Below are positions 46,355-54,850 of a stretch of DNA of 64,000 nucleotides, piece by piece. The notes under the pieces are model-generated. The model was not told where the DNA came from and did not search any database. It worked only from the letters and a program-made list of their open reading frames with translations. The stretch's first letter is position 1, and each line of letters starts with the position of its first letter. The position numbers and the translations under genes were made by a program. The stretch comes from an uncultured Prevotellaceae bacterium (GTDB taxonomy: Bacteria; Bacteroidota; Bacteroidia; Bacteroidales; Bacteroidaceae): positions 1-64,000 of the forward strand of contig CACZVE010000007.1 in NCBI GenBank assembly GCA_902784565.1. Direction: 5' to 3'.

Positions 46355-48307
46355 ATGAAGAAAAATGTATTGTTTGTCGTCGCTGGTCTGTTATTGATGA
46401 CCAGTTGTTCACACAACATGGATTTTAGTCAACCCGAACCCCAGCCTCAAGAACCAGACAAGCAGGAGACCATCAAGGCAAATGTCGAGAAAATCTTCGG
46501 AGTCAACTTTGACCCGAACCAGGACTGGTGTACCACCCAAAATGGTAAGGTCACCATCACCATCGACAACCCTGAGTTGAAGGATGTCGAGAAAGTGCAG
46601 ATCCTGACGGTATCACCTTTCGGTAACAGTGATGCCAACGGTGCCTTGTCACTGAATGAGAAGAAAGCCGCCTACGGCCAGAGCGTGACACTCTACTACG
46701 ATGCTCCCAAGATGTACAACAGGCTGTATGCCGCCTGTGTTATGAAGAACGGTGAGTATTATATCAAGGGTTTCAACGTTGGTGAACAGAACGTTGTCTT
46801 CACCTCTAATATCGCAGGCGCACGCACACGTGGGACAGCAGGCGATTTCGACCTCGATGAGTTGGTCAAGAAACTTCCCCAGGAGCCTGTGCTCGGTGGT
46901 TCTGAGAAATCTTTTAATAATAGTAGGAACTGGAGCGGTTGGGAGAACGATCTGCTCTATAGTCTCTCAGCAGATGATGAGGCAGCCATGTGTCTGACCA
47001 TCCCTGACTATACGGACGACTACCGTACCGATCTGTATGATGCCCTATTCAACAATTACCTGAAGAATAAGGTCGACAATATCGGCAAGATCAAGAACAG
47101 CCCCTATTACATGTCGAACAACAACTACCCCTTTACCACAGACGGCGATCCCATTATCCTGGCTCCTGTCTACAAGAACGACGGTATCTATCATGAGATC
47201 GAGAACTGCGACATCTACTACTATTATTTCAAGCAGGAGGACATCAAGAACTTGAGCGAGGAAGAGCAGGTGCTCTATCTTAAGAGTCTTCCCAAATACA
47301 AGGCTGTAGAACTATACACCTCCATCGTCGATCCTTACGAGATGATCAACAACCAGATCAAACGTGAAACAGCCTTTGCCCTGATCTACTGGGGCGACGG
47401 CGTACCCACTAGCGACACCAAGGGTCAATACTACTTCCCCGAGGGATATAATATCGGTTTCATGCTCCGAAGCATCGACACCCCCGAGAAACGTGAAAAG
47501 GACGGTCCCATCCGTGATGGTGAGGTCTACTGCGATGGTCGTCTGAATACCGACATCAACAAACACGGACACTTCAATACCTCGGGACTGCAGCCCACCG
47601 ATCCGCGTATGGCGTGGTTCTGGGCAAACGGCAGAAAGTATCTGTGCTGTGAGTCTGGTTCCGATAAGGACTTCAACGACATCGTGTTCGAGGTGCTCGG
47701 TGGCATCATGGTTCCCCCTCCCCCCACGATTGACCAGAACAAGTACACCTTCTGCTTCGAGGATACCCCCATTGGCGACTACGACCTCAACGACGTAGTA
47801 ATCAGGGCTTATCGTCAGGATGCCACACACGTGGTATGGCAGGTAGTGGCTTGCGGAGCCTACGATGAACTGTACATCCACAATATCAACGGTGATGTGA
47901 TCAATTCTGACACTGAGGTACACCATTTGTTCGGTAAGTCGGGCAAGGTGTTCATCAACACCGAGAGTGCTGATCCCGCCAAACAGCTTCCCATCGTGGA
48001 AGAGACGGTAGAGGTCGATGAGGACTTCTCCTTCCTCAAAAGCGACTATCAGCCATATATCATGGATAAGACCAATGGTGCGGAGACCCATCTGTCCATC
48101 AAGGCTCAGGATCCTCATGCCATCATGGTTCCCTACGAGTTCCGCTATCCGTTGGAGAAAATCTGCATCAAGGATGCCTATACCTACTTCACGCTCTGGG
48201 CTCAGGGTCTGTCAATCACCGACGACGAGAACGGCTTCAAGTGGTATACCTTCCCCGTCGAAGGCAAGGTATCCGCAGTGATTCCCACTTTGGAGATTAC
48301 CTACTAA
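46355..48307 (+). CDS. LruC-domain (DUF4842/DUF4114-like) lipoprotein
   Basis: A 650-residue lipoprotein (lipobox LLMTSC near residue 18). Two Asp/Asn-rich motifs mark the family: DKDFNDIVFEVLGG (near residues 437-450) and DTPIGDYDLNDVVIRAYR (near 470-487), the likely calcium-binding loops of DUF4114 and LruC/DUF4842. A Pro/Gln/Glu-rich linker follows the lipid anchor (QPEPQPQEPDKQE). Proteins of this type are exported and sit on the cell surface in Bacteroidota; their role is not established. Own promoter, and a hairpin terminator follows. Confidence 0.85.
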   Translation: MKKNVLFVVAGLLLMTSCSHNMDFSQPEPQPQEPDKQETIKANVEKIFGVNFDPNQDWCTTQNGKVTITIDNPELKDVEKVQILTVSPFGNSDANGALSLNEKKAAYGQSVTLYYDAPKMYNRLYAACVMKNGEYYIKGFNVGEQNVVFTSNIAGARTRGTAGDFDLDELVKKLPQEPVLGGSEKSFNNSRNWSGWENDLLYSLSADDEAAMCLTIPDYTDDYRTDLYDALFNNYLKNKVDNIGKIKNSPYYMSNNNYPFTTDGDPIILAPVYKNDGIYHEIENCDIYYYYFKQEDIKNLSEEEQVLYLKSLPKYKAVELYTSIVDPYEMINNQIKRETAFALIYWGDGVPTSDTKGQYYFPEGYNIGFMLRSIDTPEKREKDGPIRDGEVYCDGRLNTDINKHGHFNTSGLQPTDPRMAWFWANGRKYLCCESGSDKDFNDIVFEVLGGIMVPPPPTIDQNKYTFCFEDTPIGDYDLNDVVIRAYRQDATHVVWQVVACGAYDELYIHNINGDVINSDTEVHHLFGKSGKVFINTESADPAKQLPIVEETVEVDEDFSFLKSDYQPYIMDKTNGAETHLSIKAQDPHAIMVPYEFRYPLEKICIKDAYTYFTLWAQGLSITDDENGFKWYTFPVEGKVSAVIPTLEITY

Positions 48308-48354
48308 ACTAGTTAATTAGTCATTAAACCTTAACCATATATTTTTTTCAAAGG

Positions 48355-48388
48355 AAGGCATCCTGCAAAGGGATGTCTTTCTTCTTTT
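48355..48388 (+). terminator. Hairpin terminator after the LruC-domain gene
   Basis: AAGGCATCC pairs with GGATGTCTT (one G-U pair) around a 7-nt loop, followed by a T/C-rich stretch ending TTCTTTT. Confidence 0.7.
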
Positions 48389-48440
48389 AGGATACACCCC
48401 TAAGGCAATAAAAAGACAGGTTCTTTCGTTATATGATAGT

Positions 48441-50522
48441 ATGCGAAAGATTTTCATCATAACATCTGTTGCCATCATCGCCGTGCTGTTTGTGGGCTGC
48501 GGGGCGGATCAGGCTGTAAAGAAGGCGGAGAAATACTACGCCGTGGGCGAATATTATGACGCGGCGGCACAGTATAAGAAAGCCTATTCGCAGACGCCTT
48601 CGAAGGAGAAGGAGAAACGCGGACAACTGAGTCTGAAGATGGCGGAGTGTTATCGGAGGATCAACAATACCAGCAAAGCCATCACAGCCTACAAGAATGT
48701 CATCCGCTACAGACAAGCCGATTCGGTGACGCAACTGCGACTGGCACAGCAACTGATGAAGTCGGGTAACTACAAGGAGGCAGAGAAGAACTTCCAGATA
48801 GCCATCGACTCACTTGCAGTCTCCAATGCGGAAGAAGGTTTGACCACACTGGCAAAGAACGGTCTGCAGGCAGCAAAGATGGCTCCCGAATGGAAAAAGG
48901 AAGGTTCGAAATACACCGTGAAACGCATGGATCTCTTCAATTCGCGGCGCGACGATTTCTCCCCTGCCCTTGCCGGCGACGAGAGCAACCAACTCTTCTT
49001 CACCTCCACCCGTAACCAGGCACAGGGCGATGAGTACAGCGGTATCACGGGTTCGAAGCCCGCCGACATTTTCTGGTCACAGAAGGACGAGAAAGGTAAA
49101 TGGGGTAAGCCGCAGACCATCGACTCAGAACTGAACTCCGGCTTTGAGGAGGGGGCATGCTGTTTCTCACCCGACGGGAAGACGATGTATCTGACACAGT
49201 GCAAGACCGATCCGCAATATCCCCGCTATGCCACCATCGCCGTATCCAACAGAAGCGATGCCGCCTGGAGCAAGCCCACGGAACTCAACATCGGGAAAGA
49301 CACCCTTTCCAGTTATGCGCACCCAGCCGTCTCACCCGACGGAGAATGGCTCTACTTCGTCAGCGACATGCCTGGCGGTTATGGAGGTTTCGACATCTGG
49401 CGCTGTCGGCTATACAGTGGTAAAGAAGTTGGCGGTGCAGAGAACTTAGGCGAAATCATCAATACGCCTGGTGACGAGATGTTTCCGACATTCCGTCCCA
49501 ATGGTGACCTTTATTTCTCCAGCGACGGACATCCGGGCATGGGCGGACTGGATATCTTCATCGCCAAAGCCAAAACCGTCGGATGGACGATTGAGCATCC
49601 GGGATTCCCGTTGAACTCACAGGGCGACGATTTCGGTATGACCTTCGAAGGACTGCTGAATCAAGGCTACTTCTCGTCGAGTCGCGGCGACAACCGGGGA
49701 CTGGACCATATCTACAGTTTTTTCAATCCCGAGATTGTACAGACCGTGAAGGGTTGGGTGTATGAGCAAGATGGCTATGAACTGACGGCGGCACAGGTGT
49801 ATATGGTGGGTAATGACGGTACGAACCTGAAACTCAGTGTACGTGGCGACGGATCGTTTACACAAGAGATCAAGCCTGGCGTAGACTATGTGTTGTTGGG
49901 TACCTGCAAAGGCTATCTGAATCATCAGGAGCAATTGCGTGTGGAGCCGGTGACGGAATCGGAGGAGTACGTGTTACAGTTCCCATTGGCCAACATCGCT
50001 GCCCCCGTGCTGATAGAGAACATCTTCTACGACTTCGACAAGGCGACACTACGACCCGAGTCCACTACTGCCCTTGACGAACTCGTAAAACTATTGAACG
50101 AGAATCCCAATGTAACCATTGAACTGTCGGCACATACCGACTATAAAGGATCCGACCAGTATAACGAACGCCTCTCACAGCGTCGTGCCGAGAGTGTGGT
50201 GGGCTATCTGATCGATCACGGCATTGCCGCAGACCGACTGATGCCGAAGGGTTACGGCGAGGGCAAGCCCAAGACCATCAAGAAGAAGGTGGCTGAGAGG
50301 TATGATTTCCTCAAGGAGGGTGATGTGCTGACCGAAGACTTCATCGCCCAACTTACGGAAGAACAACAGGAGCAGTGTAACCAGTTAAACCGTCGCACTG
50401 AGTTTAAAGTGCTCCGGACAACTTACGGTATGTTCGATAGGGAAGGTAAATTAATACAAACGCCGCAACCAAAAGAAGAACCACAGGATTCAGAGGAACC
50501 TCAGTCGTCGGAGCCGTGGTAA
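48441..50522 (+). CDS. porE: PorE-like type IX secretion lipoprotein (TPR-PD40-CRD-OmpA)
   Basis: A 693-residue outer-membrane lipoprotein (cysteine at residue 20, LFVGC). Domain order: TPR (about 25-150), WD40/PD40-like propeller (about 165-420), a carboxypeptidase-regulatory beta-domain (about 430-520) and an OmpA peptidoglycan-binding domain (about 530-665, with IELSAHTDYKGSDQYN and LSQRRAESV). This is the architecture of PorE (P. gingivalis PG1058), an outer-membrane part of the type IX secretion system that binds peptidoglycan. The tail beyond residue 665 is a Glu/Pro/Ser-rich extension. Its last 119 bp overlap a gene on the opposite strand. Confidence 0.88.
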   Translation: MRKIFIITSVAIIAVLFVGCGADQAVKKAEKYYAVGEYYDAAAQYKKAYSQTPSKEKEKRGQLSLKMAECYRRINNTSKAITAYKNVIRYRQADSVTQLRLAQQLMKSGNYKEAEKNFQIAIDSLAVSNAEEGLTTLAKNGLQAAKMAPEWKKEGSKYTVKRMDLFNSRRDDFSPALAGDESNQLFFTSTRNQAQGDEYSGITGSKPADIFWSQKDEKGKWGKPQTIDSELNSGFEEGACCFSPDGKTMYLTQCKTDPQYPRYATIAVSNRSDAAWSKPTELNIGKDTLSSYAHPAVSPDGEWLYFVSDMPGGYGGFDIWRCRLYSGKEVGGAENLGEIINTPGDEMFPTFRPNGDLYFSSDGHPGMGGLDIFIAKAKTVGWTIEHPGFPLNSQGDDFGMTFEGLLNQGYFSSSRGDNRGLDHIYSFFNPEIVQTVKGWVYEQDGYELTAAQVYMVGNDGTNLKLSVRGDGSFTQEIKPGVDYVLLGTCKGYLNHQEQLRVEPVTESEEYVLQFPLANIAAPVLIENIFYDFDKATLRPESTTALDELVKLLNENPNVTIELSAHTDYKGSDQYNERLSQRRAESVVGYLIDHGIAADRLMPKGYGEGKPKTIKKKVAERYDFLKEGDVLTEDFIAQLTEEQQEQCNQLNRRTEFKVLRTTYGMFDREGKLIQTPQPKEEPQDSEEPQSSEPW

Positions 50523-50793
50523 GGAAGACACTCAGCGAGGTGAACACCGTCTGGAGCACCACCATGATACCGGCCTTCAGGGTTTCCAAGCCACCAAAGA
50601 CGAAGAAAAGCGCCACACTCAGCACCACACAGAACACCGTCCAGAGGAGGGACAGTCGGTGGGCCTTTTCCTGTTGACTCTCGGGCAGGCTTTTCATCAC
50701 CCGCGCCGTAAAGCCATTGTCCTCAATCTGCTGCTGTGCAGCCTGTTTGAAGAAATCCTCTATTAATAAATTGTCTTTATCGGTCATATCCAT
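50404..50793 (-). CDS. DUF5056-like small membrane protein of the sigma operon
   Basis: A 129-residue protein with a cytosolic N-terminus of about 50 residues (DKDNLLIEDFFKQAA) and three hydrophobic segments (about 48-68, 74-94, 102-120). Its position, 17-nt overlap behind an ECF sigma gene, and its topology fit the anti-sigma-like DUF5056 family; anti-sigma activity is inferred. The last 119 bp run antisense through the coding end of the PorE-like gene, so both C-termini share the same DNA. Confidence 0.72.
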   Translation of the reverse strand: MDMTDKDNLLIEDFFKQAAQQQIEDNGFTARVMKSLPESQQEKAHRLSLLWTVFCVVLSVALFFVFGGLETLKAGIMVVLQTVFTSLSVFLTTAPTTEVPLNPVVLLLVAAFVLIYLPYRTYRKLSGAL

Positions 50794-51316
50794 TGGATTT
50801 TAAATACTCTGTCAGTTTTTCCTTGCCCCGTTTCAGGTGAGACTTCACGGTGTTCTGGGGCAAGCCCGTGATGTCACTGATCTTGTCTATCGGATGCCCG
50901 TCGATCAGTTGGAGGGTGATACAGGTGCGCTCCACCTCCTTCAGTTGTGAGAGAGCTTGATAGATGTCCATCTGCAAGCCTGCGTCACCAGAGAATGCTG
51001 ACATCCGTGCCACTTCCCTCGAATCGATGTCATCCGTCTGTTTCCTGCTACGCACCTCATCATAGAACACATTGTAGGCAATACGGAAGAGCCACGTGGA
51101 GAAACTTGAAATACCCCTGAACTTCGTGATGTTCACGTAGGCTTTAATAAAAGTCTCCTGGGCCAGGTCGTCACTCAACTGTTCATCGCCCAACGTCTGG
51201 TTCAGGAAGAACCGACGCACAGGTGACTGGTATTTCCTTACAAGTTGGTCGTAGGCCCGCTTGTTGTGGAATACCGCCACCTGCGTCACAAGGGCTATGT
51301 CAGTGAGTTCTGCCAT
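50777..51316 (-). CDS. ECF-type RNA polymerase sigma factor
   Basis: A 179-residue group IV sigma factor. Sigma region 2 covers about residues 20-90 (LSDDLAQETFIKAYVNI, then FSTWLFRIAYNVFYDEVR) and region 4 covers about 118-170 (ALSQLKEVERTCITL, then DITGLPQNTVKSHLKRGKEKL). It starts one base before the stop of the PspC-like gene and overlaps the DUF5056-like gene by 17 nt. The full run DUF6249-PspC-sigma-DUF5056 is tightly packed and looks like an envelope-stress regulon controlling itself. Confidence 0.9.
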   Translation of the reverse strand: MAELTDIALVTQVAVFHNKRAYDQLVRKYQSPVRRFFLNQTLGDEQLSDDLAQETFIKAYVNITKFRGISSFSTWLFRIAYNVFYDEVRSRKQTDDIDSREVARMSAFSGDAGLQMDIYQALSQLKEVERTCITLQLIDGHPIDKISDITGLPQNTVKSHLKRGKEKLTEYLKSNGYDR

Positions 51317-51508
51317 TTAGTAGAGTCTTTTCTCGGGCATCACAAGCCACAGCACGATGTAGAATATCAGTCCGCAGAAGGCTGTAAAGATGGTGAGGAA
51401 GGCATAGGCGATACGCACCATCACTGGGTCGAACTCCATATACTCGGCGATTCCGCCACAAACACCTGCTATCACTCTGTCATTAGAGCGCATCAATCTC
51501 TTGGTCAT
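51317..51508 (-). CDS. PspC-domain small membrane protein
   Basis: A 63-residue protein with the PspC pattern: a short amphipathic start, VIAGVCGGIAEYMEFDPVMVRI at its core and one TM (about 35-57). PspC proteins sense or stabilise the inner membrane in stress responses. It overlaps the upstream DUF6249 gene by 4 nt and its stop abuts the sigma factor start. Confidence 0.88.
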   Translation of the reverse strand: MTKRLMRSNDRVIAGVCGGIAEYMEFDPVMVRIAYAFLTIFTAFCGLIFYIVLWLVMPEKRLY

Positions 51509-52206
51509 AATTCTGAGTTATTTGAGTTGTTGTTACTGTTATTATTGTTCCGCATGTTATTTAGCGGGTTGCCTCCAGTGTTTCCGGACTGACGAGCCAC
51601 AAACCACTTTCCCAGTCCGATGAAGAACACCAGTGCACCGATGCCGATACCGAGTTTACCGATGATGATACCGAGGAAGATGGCGAGACCAACACCTACG
51701 AACATCTGGCGGATACCTGCCTGATACTCACTGGTCAGGAAATTGCTGTCATTATCCTTCAGAATCTCGTCGGGGATAGGCTGTCCGTTCTGGATGGCCA
51801 TCTGTGCCAGTTTGTAACGCTCCTTCCGGTTTCTGTTGACGAAGTAGAAGATAGCGATGATAATCAGTAGCGGAGCCAGGAGGAAGATGACGACGATAGC
51901 GACGATGCTCACTGCCATCCAGGGGGCGAAAAAGCCGCCGACGGTATCCATCACTTCCTTGAGTTCTTCCACATCACCGCTGCTCGAATAGGTAGTGCCA
52001 CGGCGATAGGTAATGTACTTGTCATCTTCAGCATCTTCGGCATCTGCCGCAGATGTGGTGTCAGAAAAGGCCTCAATAGCATCCTTTTTGTTCTTGGAAG
52101 AATCCACCTGCTCCGTACGGGGCGTGTGGCGATGCTTCTGTGCTGTTGCGTCGGCATTCTGTCCGAGCGTGAGCACCATTGCGATTGCGATTAAATACTT
52201 TTTCAT
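51505..52206 (-). CDS. DUF6249-like membrane protein
   Basis: A 233-residue protein with a signal peptide (ending DATAQ), an Asp/Glu-rich periplasmic stretch (about 45-65), a first TM (about 96-122), a cytosolic segment (RNRKERYKLAQMAIQNGQPI), two glycine-rich TM segments (about 168-205) and a Ser/Asn-rich tail. This fits the DUF6249 family, which occurs beside PspC and ECF sigma genes in Bacteroidota. It heads the sigma operon; the minus-strand -7 box TATCTTTG lies at 52272-52265. Role unknown, probably envelope stress sensing. Confidence 0.72.
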   Translation of the reverse strand: MKKYLIAIAMVLTLGQNADATAQKHRHTPRTEQVDSSKNKKDAIEAFSDTTSAADAEDAEDDKYITYRRGTTYSSSGDVEELKEVMDTVGGFFAPWMAVSIVAIVVIFLLAPLLIIIAIFYFVNRNRKERYKLAQMAIQNGQPIPDEILKDNDSNFLTSEYQAGIRQMFVGVGLAIFLGIIIGKLGIGIGALVFFIGLGKWFVARQSGNTGGNPLNNMRNNNNSNNNSNNSEL

Positions 52207-52264
52207 ATCTCTCTTGTTTTTTGATTTCTACAACCGTTTGACGTAACAAATCATAAATTAGTTG

Positions 52265-52302
52265 CAAAGATAATGGTTTTTCCTTTATTTTTTTTAATTT
52301 TG
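52265..52302. promoter_or_regulatory. Divergent -7 elements between the sigma operon and the rsmF-like gene
   Basis: TATCTTTG on the minus strand at 52272-52265 serves the sigma operon; TAATTTTG on the plus strand at 52295-52302 serves the methyltransferase gene starting at 52312. The -33 elements are not clear for either. Confidence 0.5.
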
Positions 52303-52311
52303 CAGTCAAAT

Positions 52312-53571
52312 ATGCAATTACCGGAGGTTTTTGTACGGGAAACGAAGCAATTGATGGGCGAAGAACGGTTCCGTCGCTTCATGGAGGCATTCAACGAGGA
52401 TGCCCCCGTCAGCATCCGCGTGAATAAGAGGAAAGTGGAGAGTGGAAAGTGGAAAGAGAATACCTATATAAATAAAGTGCCTTGGTGTGAAGAGGGAATT
52501 TATCTCGAGGGTCGTCCGCAGTTCACCTTCGATCCGCTTTTCCACGCCGGTTACTATTATGTACAGGAGGCCGCCTCAATGTTCGTCACCCATGTGCTCC
52601 GTTCACTATTCACTATTCACTGTTCACTATTCACTGTCCTCGACCTCTGTGCGGCTCCTGGCGGCAAATCCACAGCCGTCCGCACCGTATTGCCTGAAGG
52701 CAGCACCCTCGTCAGCAATGAGCCCATCCCCACCCGTGCCCAGATACTCTTAGAAAATATTACGAAATGGGGCTGGCCCGACTGCATTGTCACTAACAAC
52801 TATCCCCGTGACTTCCGTAAGGCGAAGGCGAAGTTTGACATCATCCTCTGCGACGTGCCTTGCTCCGGCGAGGGGATGTTCCGCAAGGATCCCGCCACCA
52901 TCAGTGAATGGAGTCCGCAGAATGTGGAGAAGTGTTGGCGACTACAACGGGAAATTGTCGCCGATGCCTGGGAATGTCTGAATCCGGGCGGCCTATTAAT
53001 ATATAGTACGTGTACCTATAATATAAAGGAGAACGAGGAGAACATACGTTGGATCCTCGACACCTACGAGGCCGAGGCACTCGATATCCCCGTTGATCCG
53101 AGTTGGAACATCACGGGCTCGTTGCTTCCAGGCTTCGACGCACCCGTATATCGCTTCATTCCCGGCATCACCTGCAGCGAAGGACTGTTTCTTTGCGCGT
53201 TGCACAAAAGAGGAAAGTGGAAAGAGGAAAGTGGAAAAAGATTACCAAAGAGGGAGCAATCCCTACAAAAGAACAGACTGCCATCACCTTTGAAGGAATT
53301 GTCTGCCGCAGAACAATTTTCTTTCCTCTTTCCTCTTTCCTCTTTCCACATAGACTTGTCCTACCCCGAGGCTCTGAAATACCTCCGAGGCGAAGCCCTC
53401 GCATTGCCCCCCGATACGCCCAAAGGCATCGTCACCGTTACCTACAAGGGTGTCCCTCTCGGACCGGTGAAAAACATCGGAAATCGCGCCAACAACCTCT
53501 ACCCGAAGCCCTGGCGCATCAAGACCACGCACCTACCCACAGAAGAAATCAAAATCATAGACATACAATGA
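52312..53571 (+). CDS. RsmF-like rRNA cytosine-C5 methyltransferase (NOL1/NOP2/Sun) with repeat-encoded insertions
   Basis: A 419-residue SAM-dependent methyltransferase expected to make m5C in 16S rRNA (RsmF/YebU-like). SAM motif [10 protein letters not shown] is at 111-120; the catalytic cysteines are C184 ([13 protein letters not shown]) and C234 (STCTYN). The C-terminal part (about 345-419) is a PUA/RsmF-type RNA-binding region ([17 protein letters not shown]). Four segments are encoded by heptad arrays: residues 39-50 ([12 protein letters not shown]), 97-108 ([12 protein letters not shown]), 299-310 ([12 protein letters not shown]) and 336-346 ([11 protein letters not shown]). All keep the frame and lie outside the motifs. 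Overlaps thyA by 4 nt. Confidence 0.9.
   Translation: MQLPEVFVRETKQLMGEERFRRFMEAFNEDAPVSIRVNKRKVESGKWKENTYINKVPWCEEGIYLEGRPQFTFDPLFHAGYYYVQEAASMFVTHVLRSLFTIHCSLFTVLDLCAAPGGKSTAVRTVLPEGSTLVSNEPIPTRAQILLENITKWGWPDCIVTNNYPRDFRKAKAKFDIILCDVPCSGEGMFRKDPATISEWSPQNVEKCWRLQREIVADAWECLNPGGLLIYSTCTYNIKENEENIRWILDTYEAEALDIPVDPSWNITGSLLPGFDAPVYRFIPGITCSEGLFLCALHKRGKWKEESGKRLPKREQSLQKNRLPSPLKELSAAEQFSFLFPLSSFHIDLSYPEALKYLRGEALALPPDTPKGIVTVTYKGVPLGPVKNIGNRANNLYPKPWRIKTTHLPTEEIKIIDIQ
52428..52455 (+). repeat. In-frame heptad array, GTGGAAA type, rsmF-like site 1
   Basis: Four 7-bp units, GAGGAAA, GTGGAGA, GTGGAAA, GTGGAAA, encoding most of residues 39-50 of the methyltransferase. Confidence 0.85.
52602..52636 (+). 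repeat. In-frame heptad array, TTCACTA/TTCACTG type, rsmF-like site 2
   Basis: Five exact 7-bp units, TTCACTA, TTCACTA, TTCACTG, TTCACTA, TTCACTG, inserted just before the SAM-binding motif; they encode [11 protein letters not shown]. Confidence 0.9.
53209..53236 (+). repeat. In-frame heptad array, AGAGGAA/AGTGGAA type, rsmF-like site 3
   Basis: Four alternating 7-bp units. With the array at 53321-53348, which has the opposite orientation, it brackets 84 bp and could form a long imperfect stem in DNA or mRNA. Confidence 0.85.
53321..53348 (-). repeat. In-frame heptad array, CTTTCCT type, rsmF-like site 4
   Basis: Three CTTTCCT units and one CTTTCCA; inverted relative to the array at 53209-53236. 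Encodes FLFPLSSFH in the linker before the C-terminal domain. Confidence 0.85.
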
Positions 53572-54362
53572 AACAGTATTTAGACATCCTCAACCGCATC
53601 CTCACCGAAGGCACCGAGAAAGGTGACCGCACGGGAACAGGTACCATCAGCATCTTCGGTACCCAGAGCCGATACAACCTCGACGACGGATTCCCCTTGC
53701 TCACCACAAAGAAACTACACCTGAAGAGTATCATCTACGAACTGCTGTGGTTCCTCAAGGGCGACACCAACGTGAAATACCTGCAAGAGCACGGCGTGCG
53801 CATCTGGAACGAGTGGGCCGACGAGAACGGTGAACTGGGACCCGTCTATGGACACCAGTGGCGCTCCTGGCCCGATTATAAGGGTGGTACGATAGATCAG
53901 ATACAGTACGTGCTGGATCAGTTGAAGAACAATCCCAACTCGCGCCGTATGATTGTCTCGGCATGGAACGTGGCAGAGGTCAACGAAATGGCGCTGCCCC
54001 CGTGCCATACCATCTTCCAGTTCTATGTGGCTGGCGACCGTCTGTCGCTTCAACTCTACCAGCGCAGTGCCGATACCTTCCTCGGGGTGCCGTTTAATAT
54101 CGCCTCATACGCCCTACTGCTCCAAATGATGGCACAGGTGACGGGCTATAAGGCAGGCGACTTCATCCACACCACAGGCGACACGCATCTCTACCTGAAC
54201 CATATCGAACAGGCGAAACTCCAACTCACCCGTGAGCCGCGTCCACTGCCTACGATGAAGATCAATCCCGATGTGAAGAGCCTCTTCGACTTCCAGTACG
54301 AGGACTTCGAACTCGTTGGCTACGACCCGCATCCACACATCAAAGCAGAAGTAAGCGTATGA
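53568..54362 (+). CDS. thyA: Thymidylate synthase
   Basis: A 264-residue enzyme converting dUMP to dTMP with methylene-tetrahydrofolate. The catalytic cysteine is C146 in [13 protein letters not shown]; the phosphate-binding segment [11 protein letters not shown], the QRSAD motif and the C-terminal valine are present, and length equals that of the E. coli enzyme. The ATG at 53568 overlaps the TGA of the methyltransferase gene, and its own stop overlaps the folA start, also by 4 nt. ThyA makes dihydrofolate, which FolA recycles, so the pair is a functional unit. Confidence 0.97.
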   Translation: MKQYLDILNRILTEGTEKGDRTGTGTISIFGTQSRYNLDDGFPLLTTKKLHLKSIIYELLWFLKGDTNVKYLQEHGVRIWNEWADENGELGPVYGHQWRSWPDYKGGTIDQIQYVLDQLKNNPNSRRMIVSAWNVAEVNEMALPPCHTIFQFYVAGDRLSLQLYQRSADTFLGVPFNIASYALLLQMMAQVTGYKAGDFIHTTGDTHLYLNHIEQAKLQLTREPRPLPTMKINPDVKSLFDFQYEDFELVGYDPHPHIKAEVSV

Positions 54363-54850
54363 TCTCGATAATCGCAGCGGTGGCGAAGAACCGCGCCATC
54401 GGATATAAGAACAAACTCATCTACTGGTTGCCCAACGACCTGAAACGCTTTAAGGCACTCACCACGGGCCACACCATCATTATGGGGCGTAACACGTTTC
54501 TCTCCCTGCCGAAGGGTGCCCTGCCAAATCGTCGGAACATTGTTCTGAGCCGCAGCACCAAGGCATTCGAGGGCTGCGATGTCTATCCTTCCCTCGAAGA
54601 GGCTTTGGAACACTGCACCCCCGACGAGGACATCTACATCATCGGTGGTGCCAGCGTGTATCGTCAGGCCATGAAGATCGCCGACCGTCTCTGTCTCACG
54701 GAGATTGACGACACCCCGGCGGAGGCCGACACCTTCTTTCCGTCCTATGATGAAGGCTGGCAAGAAGAAAGCCGTGAGGATCATCCCGTAGATGACCGTC
54801 ACGACTTCCCTTATTCTTTCGTGGATTACGTCAGGGCCGAGCCTCGGTAA
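54359..54850 (+). CDS. folA: Dihydrofolate reductase
   Basis: A 163-residue enzyme that regenerates tetrahydrofolate with NADPH and is the target of trimethoprim. The N-terminus [20 protein letters not shown], the segment [20 protein letters not shown] with its catalytic acidic residue (D27 region), and [14 protein letters not shown] are typical. It is coupled to thyA. The last 20 bp overlap the end of the convergent GH53 gene. Confidence 0.96.
   Translation: MISIIAAVAKNRAIGYKNKLIYWLPNDLKRFKALTTGHTIIMGRNTFLSLPKGALPNRRNIVLSRSTKAFEGCDVYPSLEEALEHCTPDEDIYIIGGASVYRQAMKIADRLCLTEIDDTPAEADTFFPSYDEGWQEESREDHPVDDRHDFPYSFVDYVRAEPR

Noticed and set aside
53103..53567. Upstream extension of the thyA frame
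   Set aside because: Overlaps the methyltransferase coding region; ThyA has its full, normal length from the ATG at 53568 that overlaps the preceding stop.
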